Source: Candidatus Stramentimicrobium fermentans (GTDB taxonomy: Bacteria; Atribacterota; Phoenicimicrobiia; Phoenicimicrobiales; Stramentimicrobiaceae). From it: a DNA stretch of 64,000 nt. Numbering within the stretch: the first letter of the stretch is position 1; every line of letters begins with the position of its first letter. The DNA lies in contig JAAYOB010000023.1 of the NCBI GenBank assembly GCA_012520575.1, positions 68,403 to 132,402 of the forward strand, given 5' to 3'. A model generated the notes under the pieces. It did not search any database. It saw only the letters and a program-made list of their open reading frames with translations, and was not told where the DNA came from. Shown piece after piece: positions 51,611-62,457 of this stretch. The translations under genes and the position numbers were made by a program.

Positions 51611-52545
51611 TACAATTCACCTCTCAGGCGAGGATCCAGTATATCCCTCAAGGTATCCCCTACTAAATTCCAGGAAAGCACAAACAAAACTATAAAAATC
51701 CCGGGGAAGAATACGGCATACCAGTATTTCCCGGCATTTCCCGGTGAACCTATAATCCAATTACGGGCAAAGCTGACCATTTGACCCCAATCAGCATAAC
51801 CTAAAGGTGCTCCAACCCCTAAAAAACTGAGGGCTGCAGCGGTAACCACCATGGAACCGATGTTCATACTAGCCTGCACCAATACCGGAAAAATAGTGTT
51901 GGGCAGCAAGTGTAGCAATATAATTCGAAAATCCTTCACCCCTAAAGCTCTGGCTGCCATAATATAAATCTCCTGTTTAGTACTCAGAATACTCCCTCTG
52001 ATAACCCGGGCATAGCCCATCCAGCCAAAGGCAATTAGCGCTACCATCACCTTATCCAGTCCGCGCCCTAAAATAGTAGTCAAAACCATGGCAGCAACCA
52101 AGAAGGGGATAGATAAAAAGATATCCGTTATACGCATGAGCAGTTCATCTATCCAGCCACCGAAATAGGCAGCAATAGAGCCACTGATTACACCGATTAA
52201 CATAGAGAAGACCACAGTAATTATTCCTACACGGAAGGCAGTCCTGGTCCCCCATATTAAGCCATAGAATATATCATAGCCACCCTGCGCCGTACCAAAT
52301 AGGGCTTTATCTCTATCTACCTGTTTACCTAAGGATTCAAAGACAACTCTCATTTCATCAGCCATAGGAAAACCAGGCGGTCTAGGCTCAATATCCCAGG
52401 TCATGCGCACTATCTGATAGGGGTCATCAAACAGAGGAGGAGCAATATAAGGAGCAAATATGGCTATAACAACAAAAAACAGGAGAAGCAACAAACCAAT
52501 TAAGGAAGTAGTATTGCTCAATAATTTTTTAATTATTCTATTCAT
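51610..52545 (-). CDS. oppC: Oligopeptide ABC transporter permease OppC
   Basis: Inner-membrane permease, 311 residues with six helices. N-terminal helix at about 10-32, then a periplasmic loop (about 33-100) and the BPD_transp_1 domain with the EAA-type loop IYIMAARALGVKDFRIILLH near 195. The C-terminus LVGDTLRDILDPRLRGEL is typical of DppC/OppC. Five bases after oppB. Confidence 0.94.
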   Translation of the reverse strand: MNRIIKKLLSNTTSLIGLLLLLFFVVIAIFAPYIAPPLFDDPYQIVRMTWDIEPRPPGFPMADEMRVVFESLGKQVDRDKALFGTAQGGYDIFYGLIWGTRTAFRVGIITVVFSMLIGVISGSIAAYFGGWIDELLMRITDIFLSIPFLVAAMVLTTILGRGLDKVMVALIAFGWMGYARVIRGSILSTKQEIYIMAARALGVKDFRIILLHLLPNTIFPVLVQASMNIGSMVVTAAALSFLGVGAPLGYADWGQMVSFARNWIIGSPGNAGKYWYAVFFPGIFIVLFVLSWNLVGDTLRDILDPRLRGEL

Positions 52546-52550
52546 TTGTA

Positions 52551-53588
52551 CTACTCCAAACGTACCCTGGGATCAATTAAGGCATAGGAAACATCAACAA
52601 TCAGGTTTCCTACTACCATTATAAAAGCAAACAGTACTGCAAAGCCGATAACTGAGCCATAGTCAAGCTGTTGAGCAGATGTTGCTGCCCAATAACCCAT
52701 TCCCGGATAGGTGAATACCGTCTCGGTAATTACCACCCCACCTAACATCCCAATAATCATCATTCCGGCTACGGTTACTACCGGTATCAGCGCATTCTTT
52801 TGGGCGTGCAGATAAATGACTTTTTTCTCTTCTACGCCTTTAGCCCGAGCAGTGCGGATATAATCTTTTCTCAGCGTATCCAGCATGCTGGAGCGGGTAA
52901 TTCTCAGCAAATAAGCCCAGCTGATATAGGATAAGGTTATTATGGGACCGATTAAATGAATAATGGCATCCCAGAAAATATCTAAACGTCCGTTTAAAAG
53001 GGCATCAAAGGTAATAAAATGGGTGTAGTGTTTAAAATTACCCCCGGTATAGACTGCAAATTGTGCCCAGGCACTCAATCTTCCCGGCGGCATCCAGCCC
53101 AATATTCCATAAAAAATAAAAAGGATTAGTAAGCCAAAAATGAAAGTTGGTAAAGACCAGCCTATTATTGCCGTTACCCTGATAACCTGATCCAACAAAT
53201 CATTGTGATGGACTGCCGATATCACACCCAGCCAAATCCCCACCAAAATCACAGGAATAATAGAATAAAATACCAACTCCATAGTCGCAGGAAAGCGCTG
53301 CATAATTGCCTCCCATACCGGTTGATTCGCCGTGGAAGACCAACCAAAATCGAGCTTCATAAGCGATTTTAACCAATGAATATAACCTGCCGGGAAAGGG
53401 TCATCGAGATGGTATTTTTCTATCAAGCGCTGGGCAGACTGTGGATTTTTTAGCACATTAGGATTGTTGATATAAGTGGCTAACCTTTCCATGGGACTTA
53501 GCAATGAAAAAAGACAGAAGATAAGAAAGGTTACTCCCAATAAGATTAGAGGTAGCATCAATAACCGTCTTATTATATAGGACAACAT
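52551..53588 (-). CDS. oppB: Oligopeptide ABC transporter permease OppB
   Basis: Partner permease, 345 residues with six helices. N-terminal MLSYIIRRLLMLPLILLGVT, EAA loop KDYIRTARAKGVEEKKVIYL near 238, and C-terminal VDVSYALIDPRVRLE are typical. Separated from oppA by 200 bases holding a long hairpin. Confidence 0.95.
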   Translation of the reverse strand: MLSYIIRRLLMLPLILLGVTFLIFCLFSLLSPMERLATYINNPNVLKNPQSAQRLIEKYHLDDPFPAGYIHWLKSLMKLDFGWSSTANQPVWEAIMQRFPATMELVFYSIIPVILVGIWLGVISAVHHNDLLDQVIRVTAIIGWSLPTFIFGLLILFIFYGILGWMPPGRLSAWAQFAVYTGGNFKHYTHFITFDALLNGRLDIFWDAIIHLIGPIITLSYISWAYLLRITRSSMLDTLRKDYIRTARAKGVEEKKVIYLHAQKNALIPVVTVAGMMIIGMLGGVVITETVFTYPGMGYWAATSAQQLDYGSVIGFAVLFAFIMVVGNLIVDVSYALIDPRVRLE

Positions 53589-53675
53589 ATTTTTTTCTTC
53601 CTTATATTAGCAAACTTTCAACCTCTGGACAGAAGCAATTGTATTATATTAAAAACCATGTCTTATTTTAAAATT

Positions 53676-53720
53676 AAGGGTATGGAGCGAAAAGGGATAT
53701 TAATCCCGCTCCATACCCTT
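53676..53720 (-). terminator. Strong intercistronic hairpin between oppA and oppB
   Basis: AAGGGTATGGAGCG (53676-53689) and CGCTCCATACCCTT (53707-53720) are perfect 14-base arms enclosing a second stem GGGAT/ATCCC. On the minus strand it follows oppA and precedes oppB; the following sequence AATTTTAAAATAAG is only moderately T-rich. Such structures partly terminate or protect the oppA message so that the binding protein is made in excess over the permease. Function is inferred from position. Confidence 0.75.
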
Positions 53721-53788
53721 GCTATTTTCTATAAAAAACAATTATTTTTAACAAGAAATGACATCATTATCTATATGCTCTCTTCTTT

Positions 53789-55642
53789 CTATTCCTTGTA
53801 AATATAGTAGAAGTCAGCACTTTCCGGTAATCCGGAAATTACCGGGCTATGATAGAATCCTTTCACCCAATCTCTCTGCACATGAATACCGATAGGCTGA
53901 TAGAGGTATAGGGCTAGCGCTTGATCATGGGCAATCTTAGTTAACTCTTCATAGATAGCCTTCTGCTCTTCCGGATCAACAGATTTGAGCGCTTTATCTA
54001 TGAGCGGGTCGGTATTCTCTTTAGCCCAATCAACATATGGCTTTCCATAGAAGGCACTGTAAGTTCCGGTGCTTCCTAAATAGGTCGGCGCCCAGTTATG
54101 GGGATGAGGATAATCCGCTAACCAGCCGATGGTATACATGGGCAGTTGTTCTGCCAAGAATTGTTTCAAGTAGGAAGACCACTGTACACCAATTGGAGTA
54201 AGCTCAAACTTGGGGTTAACAACTTTGGCATAGGTAGATAGCATATCACATACTGCCTTACGGACATCATTTCCTTCATTGTAAAAGATGTTGAATTTAC
54301 AGCCCTTCTCCCAGAGTTCTCCATTCCAGGCTAATTTGAATTCCTCTTTAGCTTTTTCTATATCGAATTCATAATACATTGCCGGGTCTTCGGTATAACC
54401 ATATAACGGTCTTGGGAAAGGTCCCGGATTACGAATAGCCTGTCCCTGTACGGTTTTTTCAATAAAGGTATCATAGGGGAATAGATAGGAGAATCCCTTT
54501 CGGACATGAATGTCGGAGAAGAAATCGGGGGGGATGCCCTCACCATCCAATTTACCGCTACCCAGGTTGGCATTGCCTTCCGCATTTAAGAGCCAGGGCA
54601 TATTAGTAACTGTATTAGTCATTGTATCCCAGCCTTTTGTCAATTCTACACCTTCCATGTCTTCTACTTCATTCATATTAGTCACCGGAACATAGACTAT
54701 ATCAGCATCACCCCTCTGCAGCATTAACTTACGAGTAGTCCATTCATTGATATACTGATATACTACTTCTTTCAGATGAGCGGGACCTCTCCAATGGTCA
54801 TCAAATCTCTCTAACATGGTAGTCTCTTCCGGTACCCATCTCACCAGTTTAAACGGTCCCGTTCCGTTGGTTACTCTATAAAGCGGGTCTTCCTCGTTCT
54901 GTGGGTCATGGTATTTCCACCAGGTGTCGGCTTTACCATCCCAAGCACCCTGCTCAATAGACCATTCTTTGTTAATTATTGATGACCAGGAACCGCCATG
55001 TGCCAAAATATTCATAAAGGGAGAATACGCCTGAGCCAGATGGAATATGATATTATTGCCGTCAATTTCTACTGCCTTGTCCACATAATCGGTAAATACC
55101 TTAATCATGGCTTCTTTGTATTCATCTTTTACTTCACCATCAACAAAGATATCGCTATAGTTTTCTACTCCGGTAAGCTCCATGGCTATACCTTCAATAC
55201 TATCTACCCCTAACAGGGGCTCTAAGAGCATCCACATTGGACCACCGGCACGGTCAAATATCATACCTCTCTTGAAACTATATTCAACATCTTCCACGGT
55301 TAATACGGCACCATTGTGGAATTTGACATTTTGTCTGATGGGGAAGGTGTAATTTAAACCGTCTGCTGAAATTAATCCGTTTTCTGCAGAGGGCACTTCG
55401 GTGGCGAGCATAGGAATAAACTTTTCAATACTGCCACCATCGTAAGCAATTAGGTTATCATAAATCGCAAAAATTATCTCACCGCTGGCGGTATCATATG
55501 CCCAATGGGGGTCTAGGGTCTCTGGACCACCGATAGTGGCATAGACAACTCTATCCGGATTTGGCGGTTGAGCCAGAGCTCCGATTCCCAAACCCATAAC
55601 TATTGTTAGTACTAAAAGCATTGTCCATACTTTTCTACTCAA
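53789..55642 (-). CDS. oppA: Oligopeptide-binding protein OppA (periplasmic type)
   Basis: Solute-binding protein (family 5) of the importer. 617 residues. Signal peptide of about 25 residues, SRKVWTMLLVLTIVMGLG then IGALAQ, with an Ala-X-Ala-like site and no lipobox cysteine, implying a free periplasmic protein and so a diderm envelope. Family-5 features include PETLDPHWAYDTASGEI near 36, VEDVEYSFKRGMIFDR near 120, TNGTGPFKLVRWVPEE near 255, and a long C-terminal domain. TTG start at 55642 with AAGGAGG upstream. First gene of the oppABCDF operon. Confidence 0.94.
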   Translation of the reverse strand: MSRKVWTMLLVLTIVMGLGIGALAQPPNPDRVVYATIGGPETLDPHWAYDTASGEIIFAIYDNLIAYDGGSIEKFIPMLATEVPSAENGLISADGLNYTFPIRQNVKFHNGAVLTVEDVEYSFKRGMIFDRAGGPMWMLLEPLLGVDSIEGIAMELTGVENYSDIFVDGEVKDEYKEAMIKVFTDYVDKAVEIDGNNIIFHLAQAYSPFMNILAHGGSWSSIINKEWSIEQGAWDGKADTWWKYHDPQNEEDPLYRVTNGTGPFKLVRWVPEETTMLERFDDHWRGPAHLKEVVYQYINEWTTRKLMLQRGDADIVYVPVTNMNEVEDMEGVELTKGWDTMTNTVTNMPWLLNAEGNANLGSGKLDGEGIPPDFFSDIHVRKGFSYLFPYDTFIEKTVQGQAIRNPGPFPRPLYGYTEDPAMYYEFDIEKAKEEFKLAWNGELWEKGCKFNIFYNEGNDVRKAVCDMLSTYAKVVNPKFELTPIGVQWSSYLKQFLAEQLPMYTIGWLADYPHPHNWAPTYLGSTGTYSAFYGKPYVDWAKENTDPLIDKALKSVDPEEQKAIYEELTKIAHDQALALYLYQPIGIHVQRDWVKGFYHSPVISGLPESADFYYIYKE

Positions 55643-55811
55643 CTTTATATCCTCCTTACTTTTTTATTCTTTCCTTCAATCAAAATAAATAGTTATTACC
55701 TTTGTATTCCTGTTTATTTTCACCTCCTCCCACTCTTTGTGCTGATCTATTATTGTTTTATAGTTTAGTCTGATATTATCCTGAATTTGCAAGTATGTCT
55801 ATAATTATTTT

Positions 55812-57680
55812 TTATACTACACCCCAGGCAAGCAAAGAGCAAACCTGTAATCCCGTGGCAAGCTTGACACCTTTTAGCAATACATCCAGCTCCTCTTTTT
55901 CCAAAGTCTCTTTTTCTAAGAGTTGTGTTGCCAGCTTTTTTAATTTTGTTTTATTTTTAACCAACAGCTCTTTTGCTCTGCTATAAGCGCTCTCAATAAT
56001 CTTTTCTACTTCTTTATCGATTTGAAAGGCAACTTCATCACTATAGTTTTTATCTTCAGCGATATCTCTGCCTAAGAATACTTGGTGCTCTTTCCGGCCT
56101 AATGCAATAGGGCCTATAGATTCACTCATACCGAATTCTGTCACCATCTGCCGCGCAATCTTGGTAGCCCTCTCTAAATCATTCTGGGCACCGGTAGTAA
56201 CATCCTTAAAAGTAATCTCTTCTGCTACTCTGCCAGCCAATAAAACACTCAATCTGTCCATCAGCTCTGATTTACTGACCAGATAGCGGTCTTCAGTCGG
56301 TAATTGCAGGGTATAACCAAGGGCTGCGCTACCTCGAGGGATAATAGAAACCTTGTGCACGGGATCACAATTAGGCAATAGCTTTGCTACCAGAGCATGC
56401 CCGGATTCATGGTAGGCCACAATTTCTTTTTCTTTTTCATTCATAATTCTACTCTTCTTCTCAGGACCGGCAATCACTCGGTCTATAGAGGCTTCAAATT
56501 CGGCCATGTTGATAAGTTTCTTACCATTACGGGATGCCAATAGGGCTGCCTCATTTACCAGATTAGCAATATCGGATCCTGTAAATCCCGGTGTCCTGCG
56601 AGCCAGAACGTTTAAATCCACATCCTTATCCAGGGGCTTTCCCTTAGCATGCACCTTTAAGATCTGCTCTCTTCCAATTAAATCCGGGCGGTCGACTACG
56701 ATACGGCGGTCGAAACGTCCCGGTCTTAACAGAGCAGGGTCAAGTATATCCGGCCTATTGGTAGCAGCAATAAGAATGACACCGGCATTCTGGTCAAAGC
56801 CGTCCATCTCTACCAATAATTGGTTTAAGGTCTGTTCTCTTTCATCGTGTCCTCCACCTAAACCGGCGCCCCGGTGACGACCAACTGCATCAATCTCATC
56901 CATAAAAATAATACAGGGTTTATTTGCTTTGGCTTGTTTAAATAGGTCTCGTACCCTGGAGGCCCCTACCCCGACAAACATTTCTACAAAATCAGAACCG
57001 CTGATACTGAAAAAAGAAACCCCCGCCTCACCGGCAACTGCTCGCGCCAGCAGGGTCTTCCCGCATCCTGGGGGCCCATAGAGAAGTACTCCCTTGGGAA
57101 TTTTAGCTCCCAGCTGATTAAACTTGGCCGGGTTCCTTAAAAAATCTATTACTTCCTGTAATTCTTCTTTGGCTTCATCAACACCCGCTACATCAGCAAA
57201 AGTGACATTAGGAGTATCTTTGCCCAATAGTTTAGCCTGACTTTTGCCAAATGACATTACTCTATTGCCACCACCCTGCATCTGTCTCATCATGAATATC
57301 CAAATACCGATTATCAGAACCATAGGCAGAAGTGATGAGAGTATTCTCATCCACCAAGATAACTCTACCGGCGGTTTGGCTTCAATACTGATATTCTTAC
57401 TACGTAAAATGCTCATTAACTCCGGGTCATCCGGTAAATAGGTAGAAAATTTATGGTTATCATTGAGCAACCCGTTTATAGTATTTCCGGAAATGGTAAT
57501 ACTCTTTACATTATTATTCTCAACTTCAGCTAAGAATTGGGAATAAGATAGCCCCTTAATGGAAGAGCCTGGTTCAAATAAAGAACTGAGCACAGAAATT
57601 GTCACTATTAATATTAAAAGGTATAAACCGGCATTTCTAAAATTTCTATTTCTGAATTTTTTTGGGTTTAATTTTGCCAC
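55812..57680 (-). CDS. ftsH: ATP-dependent zinc metalloprotease FtsH
   Basis: Membrane AAA+ protease for quality control. 622 residues; N-terminal helix at about 16-35 and a second at about 108-128, AAA module with Walker [20 protein letters not shown] near 200, Walker [13 protein letters not shown] near 253, SRH region [20 protein letters not shown] near 308, and zinc site [14 protein letters not shown] near 425. GTG start at 57680 behind GAGGAG. Belongs to the tilS-hpt-ftsH order found in many bacteria. Confidence 0.97.
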   Translation of the reverse strand: MAKLNPKKFRNRNFRNAGLYLLILIVTISVLSSLFEPGSSIKGLSYSQFLAEVENNNVKSITISGNTINGLLNDNHKFSTYLPDDPELMSILRSKNISIEAKPPVELSWWMRILSSLLPMVLIIGIWIFMMRQMQGGGNRVMSFGKSQAKLLGKDTPNVTFADVAGVDEAKEELQEVIDFLRNPAKFNQLGAKIPKGVLLYGPPGCGKTLLARAVAGEAGVSFFSISGSDFVEMFVGVGASRVRDLFKQAKANKPCIIFMDEIDAVGRHRGAGLGGGHDEREQTLNQLLVEMDGFDQNAGVILIAATNRPDILDPALLRPGRFDRRIVVDRPDLIGREQILKVHAKGKPLDKDVDLNVLARRTPGFTGSDIANLVNEAALLASRNGKKLINMAEFEASIDRVIAGPEKKSRIMNEKEKEIVAYHESGHALVAKLLPNCDPVHKVSIIPRGSAALGYTLQLPTEDRYLVSKSELMDRLSVLLAGRVAEEITFKDVTTGAQNDLERATKIARQMVTEFGMSESIGPIALGRKEHQVFLGRDIAEDKNYSDEVAFQIDKEVEKIIESAYSRAKELLVKNKTKLKKLATQLLEKETLEKEELDVLLKGVKLATGLQVCSLLAWGVV

Positions 57681-57882
57681 TAATTATCTCTCTCCTCATA
57701 ATTCATAATATTTAAGTCTAAACACAGGGTATTTTAGCACATTTTTGGTATAAAAACAAACAGATGGGCTACATAAAACATTATACCCACTTGTAAATTG
57801 TCCTCAAATTGTATGAATTAATATTCGGCTAACCTTTCCTTATCATCGGGGAGTATCTACATTTAACTATGGCTCTTAACCA

Positions 57883-58428
57883 TTACCCATTAATATAAGT
57901 TGATTTAAGTACGAAAATATAAGGGATATTGCGATATAGACCATTAAAGTCCAGACCATAACCCACTACGAACTTATCAGGTATCTCAAAGCCGCAATAA
58001 TCAACGGGCACTTCTAACTTTCTTCTTTCAATCTTATTAAGAAGGGCACAGGTTCTTAGGCTGGCAGGTTTGCGCGATTGTAACATTCTCAATAAATAAT
58101 CTAAAGTGAGCCCTGTGTCTACAATATCTTCCACAATTAAAACAGCTTTATCTTCTATATTTTCATCCAAGTCCTTCAAAATGCGAACTACTCCCGAAGA
58201 TTCAGAAGAGACTCCATAGCTGGAAATAGCCATAAAATCAATGGTTAAAGGTACTTTGATATAACGGGCTAGATCAGCCAAAAAGATGGCAGCACCTTTG
58301 AGTACTCCAATGCAAAATATCTCCTTACCCTTATAGTCATGGGATATCTGATTACCCAATTGCTCAACTCTTTTTTTTATCTGGTTTTCCGGTATTAGAA
58401 TCTCTTCTATCTTTTCCTGTTCCATCAT
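57883..58428 (-). CDS. hpt: Hypoxanthine-guanine phosphoribosyltransferase
   Basis: Purine salvage enzyme using PRPP. 181 residues; IGVLKGAAIFLADLAR near 40, the PRPP loop VLIVEDIVDTGLTLDYLL near 97-114, and the base-binding PDKFVVGYGLDFNGLYRNIP near 150. ATG 58428. Between tilS (180 bases) and ftsH (202 bases). Confidence 0.96.
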   Translation of the reverse strand: MMEQEKIEEILIPENQIKKRVEQLGNQISHDYKGKEIFCIGVLKGAAIFLADLARYIKVPLTIDFMAISSYGVSSESSGVVRILKDLDENIEDKAVLIVEDIVDTGLTLDYLLRMLQSRKPASLRTCALLNKIERRKLEVPVDYCGFEIPDKFVVGYGLDFNGLYRNIPYIFVLKSTYING

Positions 58429-58608
58429 TGCTTATATTTTCCTTTTTTATTACAAGCAAGACACACACCCTTTATGGGGTTTGTTTGCAGTTTTTGTTAC
58501 TTTAAATCAGCATTATCAGGTAATTAAATATCTTGATAAAACAAAAAACTAAACACTAAAATCTTTTTATAAAAATTATTCTATCATACAAATTATATTA
58601 GCAGGTAA

Positions 58609-60039
58609 TTAAATTGTAATTTGTTCTATGTATAATATTTTTTTAGTATTTTTGGTAATTTTAAAGCGATTATCTGCCTGATATCCGGCAATCCAAACAA
58701 TCCTATTAGTACTATCGACAACCAGCATTATTTTCTCTCTGTTATGTCTCTTTATTTTTTGGTCAATAAAAAATGATTTAACTTTTTTATAAAAATTACT
58801 ATTTAACGGTTGAAATTTATCTCCGGGCTTGCGATTTCTAATTTTTAGGGGTAAGTTTAATTTATGATAATCCAAATATACCTCATTTTTAGTGATTTCT
58901 TTACTCAGCTTCTCAAAATTAACATTGTTACAATCATATAGTTTCGTTATAAACTTTAGTCCTAGATTGTGAATCTCTGTCTCTTGTCCAACTGTTAATT
59001 CAGATTCTAATGCTTCGATTTCTTTATCTTTACCAGAAATTGGAATATTTCGAGCCGGCCCAAAGAAAATTTCTTCATAGTTTTTTCTAACCCTGAGCCC
59101 ACCGGGTAAATACAGATATTTTTCACCCTCATCTTTAAGGCACATGAGTCTTACCGCCTCAATATGATTGAACTGAATATCTTCCAAATAATGGTTCAGA
59201 TGTTTAAGCGCTCTACGTATAACTGTACGTTGAATACCGGGAGACCAATTTCTTAATATTTTGCTGTTTAGTATAACTTGTTCTGAAACCTCTTTCAGTA
59301 ATGCTTTCCGATAGTATTGCTCTGTTATTTCCTCCCAAAAGCTAAGTTCATCCCTGATTATGGTTTGCAATTGCAGCAAATTTTTAACTATAGCCGGATG
59401 AAATTCTTTGTTTAAGAAAGGGATTAGCTCAAGCCTTATTTTGTTGCGAAGGTAGTTGGGCTCTCGGTTAGAGGAGTCAGTACAGTAGGAAATTTTGTTA
59501 AGTCGACAATGCTCTTCAATTTCTTGCCTGGTACACTCTATAATGGGTCTGATAAAAACATCCCTCTTGGCCGGAATACCTACTAACCCTCTTAAGCCAC
59601 TTCCTCGAATAAGTCTCATAAGCATGGTCTCCGCCTGATCATCAGCGTGATGTCCCAGGGCAATTTTTTGGGCTTGATATTTATTAAGTAATTCTTTAAA
59701 GAATTTGTAGCGTTCCACTCTCCCGGCTTGCTCCACTGATAAGCCCTTAGCTTTAGCTATCTCCGGCACAGAGACAGTTCGCTGTTCAAAAGGAAGGTTT
59801 AGATGGAAAGATTTTAAACGTACAAACCGCGCTTCCAGGTCCGCTTCTTTTTCTCTAATGCCATGGTGGACATGAGCAATGACTAAGGATATTTTAAGCT
59901 GGTCTTTTATTCTATTCAGAATATCAAACAGGCAAATAGAATCTGGTCCTCCGGAAACAGCAATAATAACCTTGTCACCCTCCTCTATCATATTATATTT
60001 TTCAATTGTTTCGGTTACTTTTTTAACTAATCTGTTCAT
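58609..60039 (-). CDS. tilS: tRNA(Ile)-lysidine synthetase
   Basis: Modifies C34 of the AUA-decoding tRNA-Ile. 476 residues; the PP-loop IIAVSGGPDSICLFDIL at 24-40, HVHHGIREKEADLEARFV near 56, ALGHHADDQAETMLMRLIRG near 126-145, and C-terminal TilS domains (KIRNRKPGDKFQPLN near 395). Length and domains fit the long TilS form. ATG 60039. Upstream lie three tRNA genes. Confidence 0.95.
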   Translation of the reverse strand: MNRLVKKVTETIEKYNMIEEGDKVIIAVSGGPDSICLFDILNRIKDQLKISLVIAHVHHGIREKEADLEARFVRLKSFHLNLPFEQRTVSVPEIAKAKGLSVEQAGRVERYKFFKELLNKYQAQKIALGHHADDQAETMLMRLIRGSGLRGLVGIPAKRDVFIRPIIECTRQEIEEHCRLNKISYCTDSSNREPNYLRNKIRLELIPFLNKEFHPAIVKNLLQLQTIIRDELSFWEEITEQYYRKALLKEVSEQVILNSKILRNWSPGIQRTVIRRALKHLNHYLEDIQFNHIEAVRLMCLKDEGEKYLYLPGGLRVRKNYEEIFFGPARNIPISGKDKEIEALESELTVGQETEIHNLGLKFITKLYDCNNVNFEKLSKEITKNEVYLDYHKLNLPLKIRNRKPGDKFQPLNSNFYKKVKSFFIDQKIKRHNREKIMLVVDSTNRIVWIAGYQADNRFKITKNTKKILYIEQITI

Positions 60040-60119
60040 TCATTGGACTTAGATATTTATTTTTAGCCATTTTCTAATAGGGATTATATCCTAAGAGTAT
60101 CTGTATCTTACCATGGATG

Positions 60120-60196
60120 TGGTGGCGGTGCTGAGACTTGAACTCAGGACACTGCGGGTATGAGCCGCATGCTCTAGCCAACTGAGCTACACCGCC
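60120..60196 (-). tRNA. tRNA-Met, elongator (anticodon CAU)
   Basis: Acceptor GGCGGTG/CACCGCC, D-arm AGCTCAGTTGGCTAGAGC, anticodon stem TGCGG/CCGCA with loop CTCATAC, T-arm CTGAGTTCAAGTCTCAG, discriminator A and CCA encoded. Closely resembles the elongator Met tRNA of Bacillus; an Ile (lysidine) identity is less likely but not excluded. Confidence 0.88.
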
Positions 60197-60389
60197 AGCA
60201 ATTATATATTAAGAAGATTAGAGATTACCTGAAATAAATTTCTAAATCAGGAGTATTCTGTGGTTTGAAAATTATCTACTTTTTTATTAATCTTACCTAA
60301 TGCTTGCATTTAGAAAAAAGCATTCTGAGACATCTAGGCCTATCAACCCTGATGCCCAAATTGCTTTAAAGGTTTGGCTCTATGAGAAA

Positions 60390-60466
<77 letters not shown>

Positions 60467-60571
60467 CCGATTGCAATTTTTAATTACTTAAAAAACTGTT
60501 TTATAATTCTAACACCAAAGAATTATAAAGTCAATTAAAATGGCTTCTCATGCTATCATTACTATAAGAGG

Positions 60572-60657
60572 TGCCGGAGGCCGGAATCGAACCGGCACAA
60601 GCTTTACAGCTTCCAGGATTTTAAGTCCTGTGCGTCTACCTATTCCGCCACTCCGGC
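60572..60657 (-). tRNA. tRNA-Leu (anticodon UAA)
   Basis: Class II. Acceptor GCCGGAG/CTCCGGC, anticodon stem CAGGA/TCCTG with loop CTTAAAA giving UAA, variable arm GAAGCTGTAAAGCTT, T-arm GCCGGTTCGATTCCGGC. CCT follows discriminator A, so CCA is not fully encoded. Confidence 0.94.
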
Positions 60658-60808
60658 AAACTGAAACCATTATAAAATAAAAGAAAATAGACGTCAATAT
60701 AACTTTTTAAAATTTAAGCTTTATTTATATAGAGTTCTTACTTTTTTAGCTAATCGCAAGACAATCTATAAATACTATGCCTTTTCCGGGTGAGAAGTTC
60801 CCACTGGA

Positions 60809-61095
60809 CTAATTTTTGATTCCTTTATATAAAATCTCATTTGGCTTAACTAAGTCTAATTCTTCTCGGGCAATTTTTTCCACATAAGAATCAGTATTCA
60901 ATAATTCCTTCTTTTCTGCTAGCACTCTATTATCCTCTTCCAATCCCTTAATCTCCTGCTCTAAGTCAAAAATATAGGATTTTACCTCTAAAATTTGGGC
61001 ATATTTTTCGGAAAAGACAAAGGTGACATAAAAAACCAACAATAAGATAATGGCCCAGACTATTTTAGATTCAAACAGGGATTTGACAGTTGACA

Positions 61096-61096
<1 letters not shown>
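60809..61096 (-). CDS. ftsB: Septum formation initiator FtsB/DivIC-like
   Basis: Bitopic division protein. 95 residues with one transmembrane helix (about 12-30) and a coiled coil (about 35-65, LEQEIKGLEEDNRVLAEKKE) ending in YVEKIAREELDLVKPNEILY, the FtsB/DivIC signature. Its start overlaps the eno stop by one base, the common eno-ftsB order. Confidence 0.92.
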
Positions 61097-62403
<1,307 letters not shown>

Positions 62404-62457
62404 TTACACATCTTGCCCAACTAACTGAGGCCTAGTAAGAATATTTTTCAGCATGAA

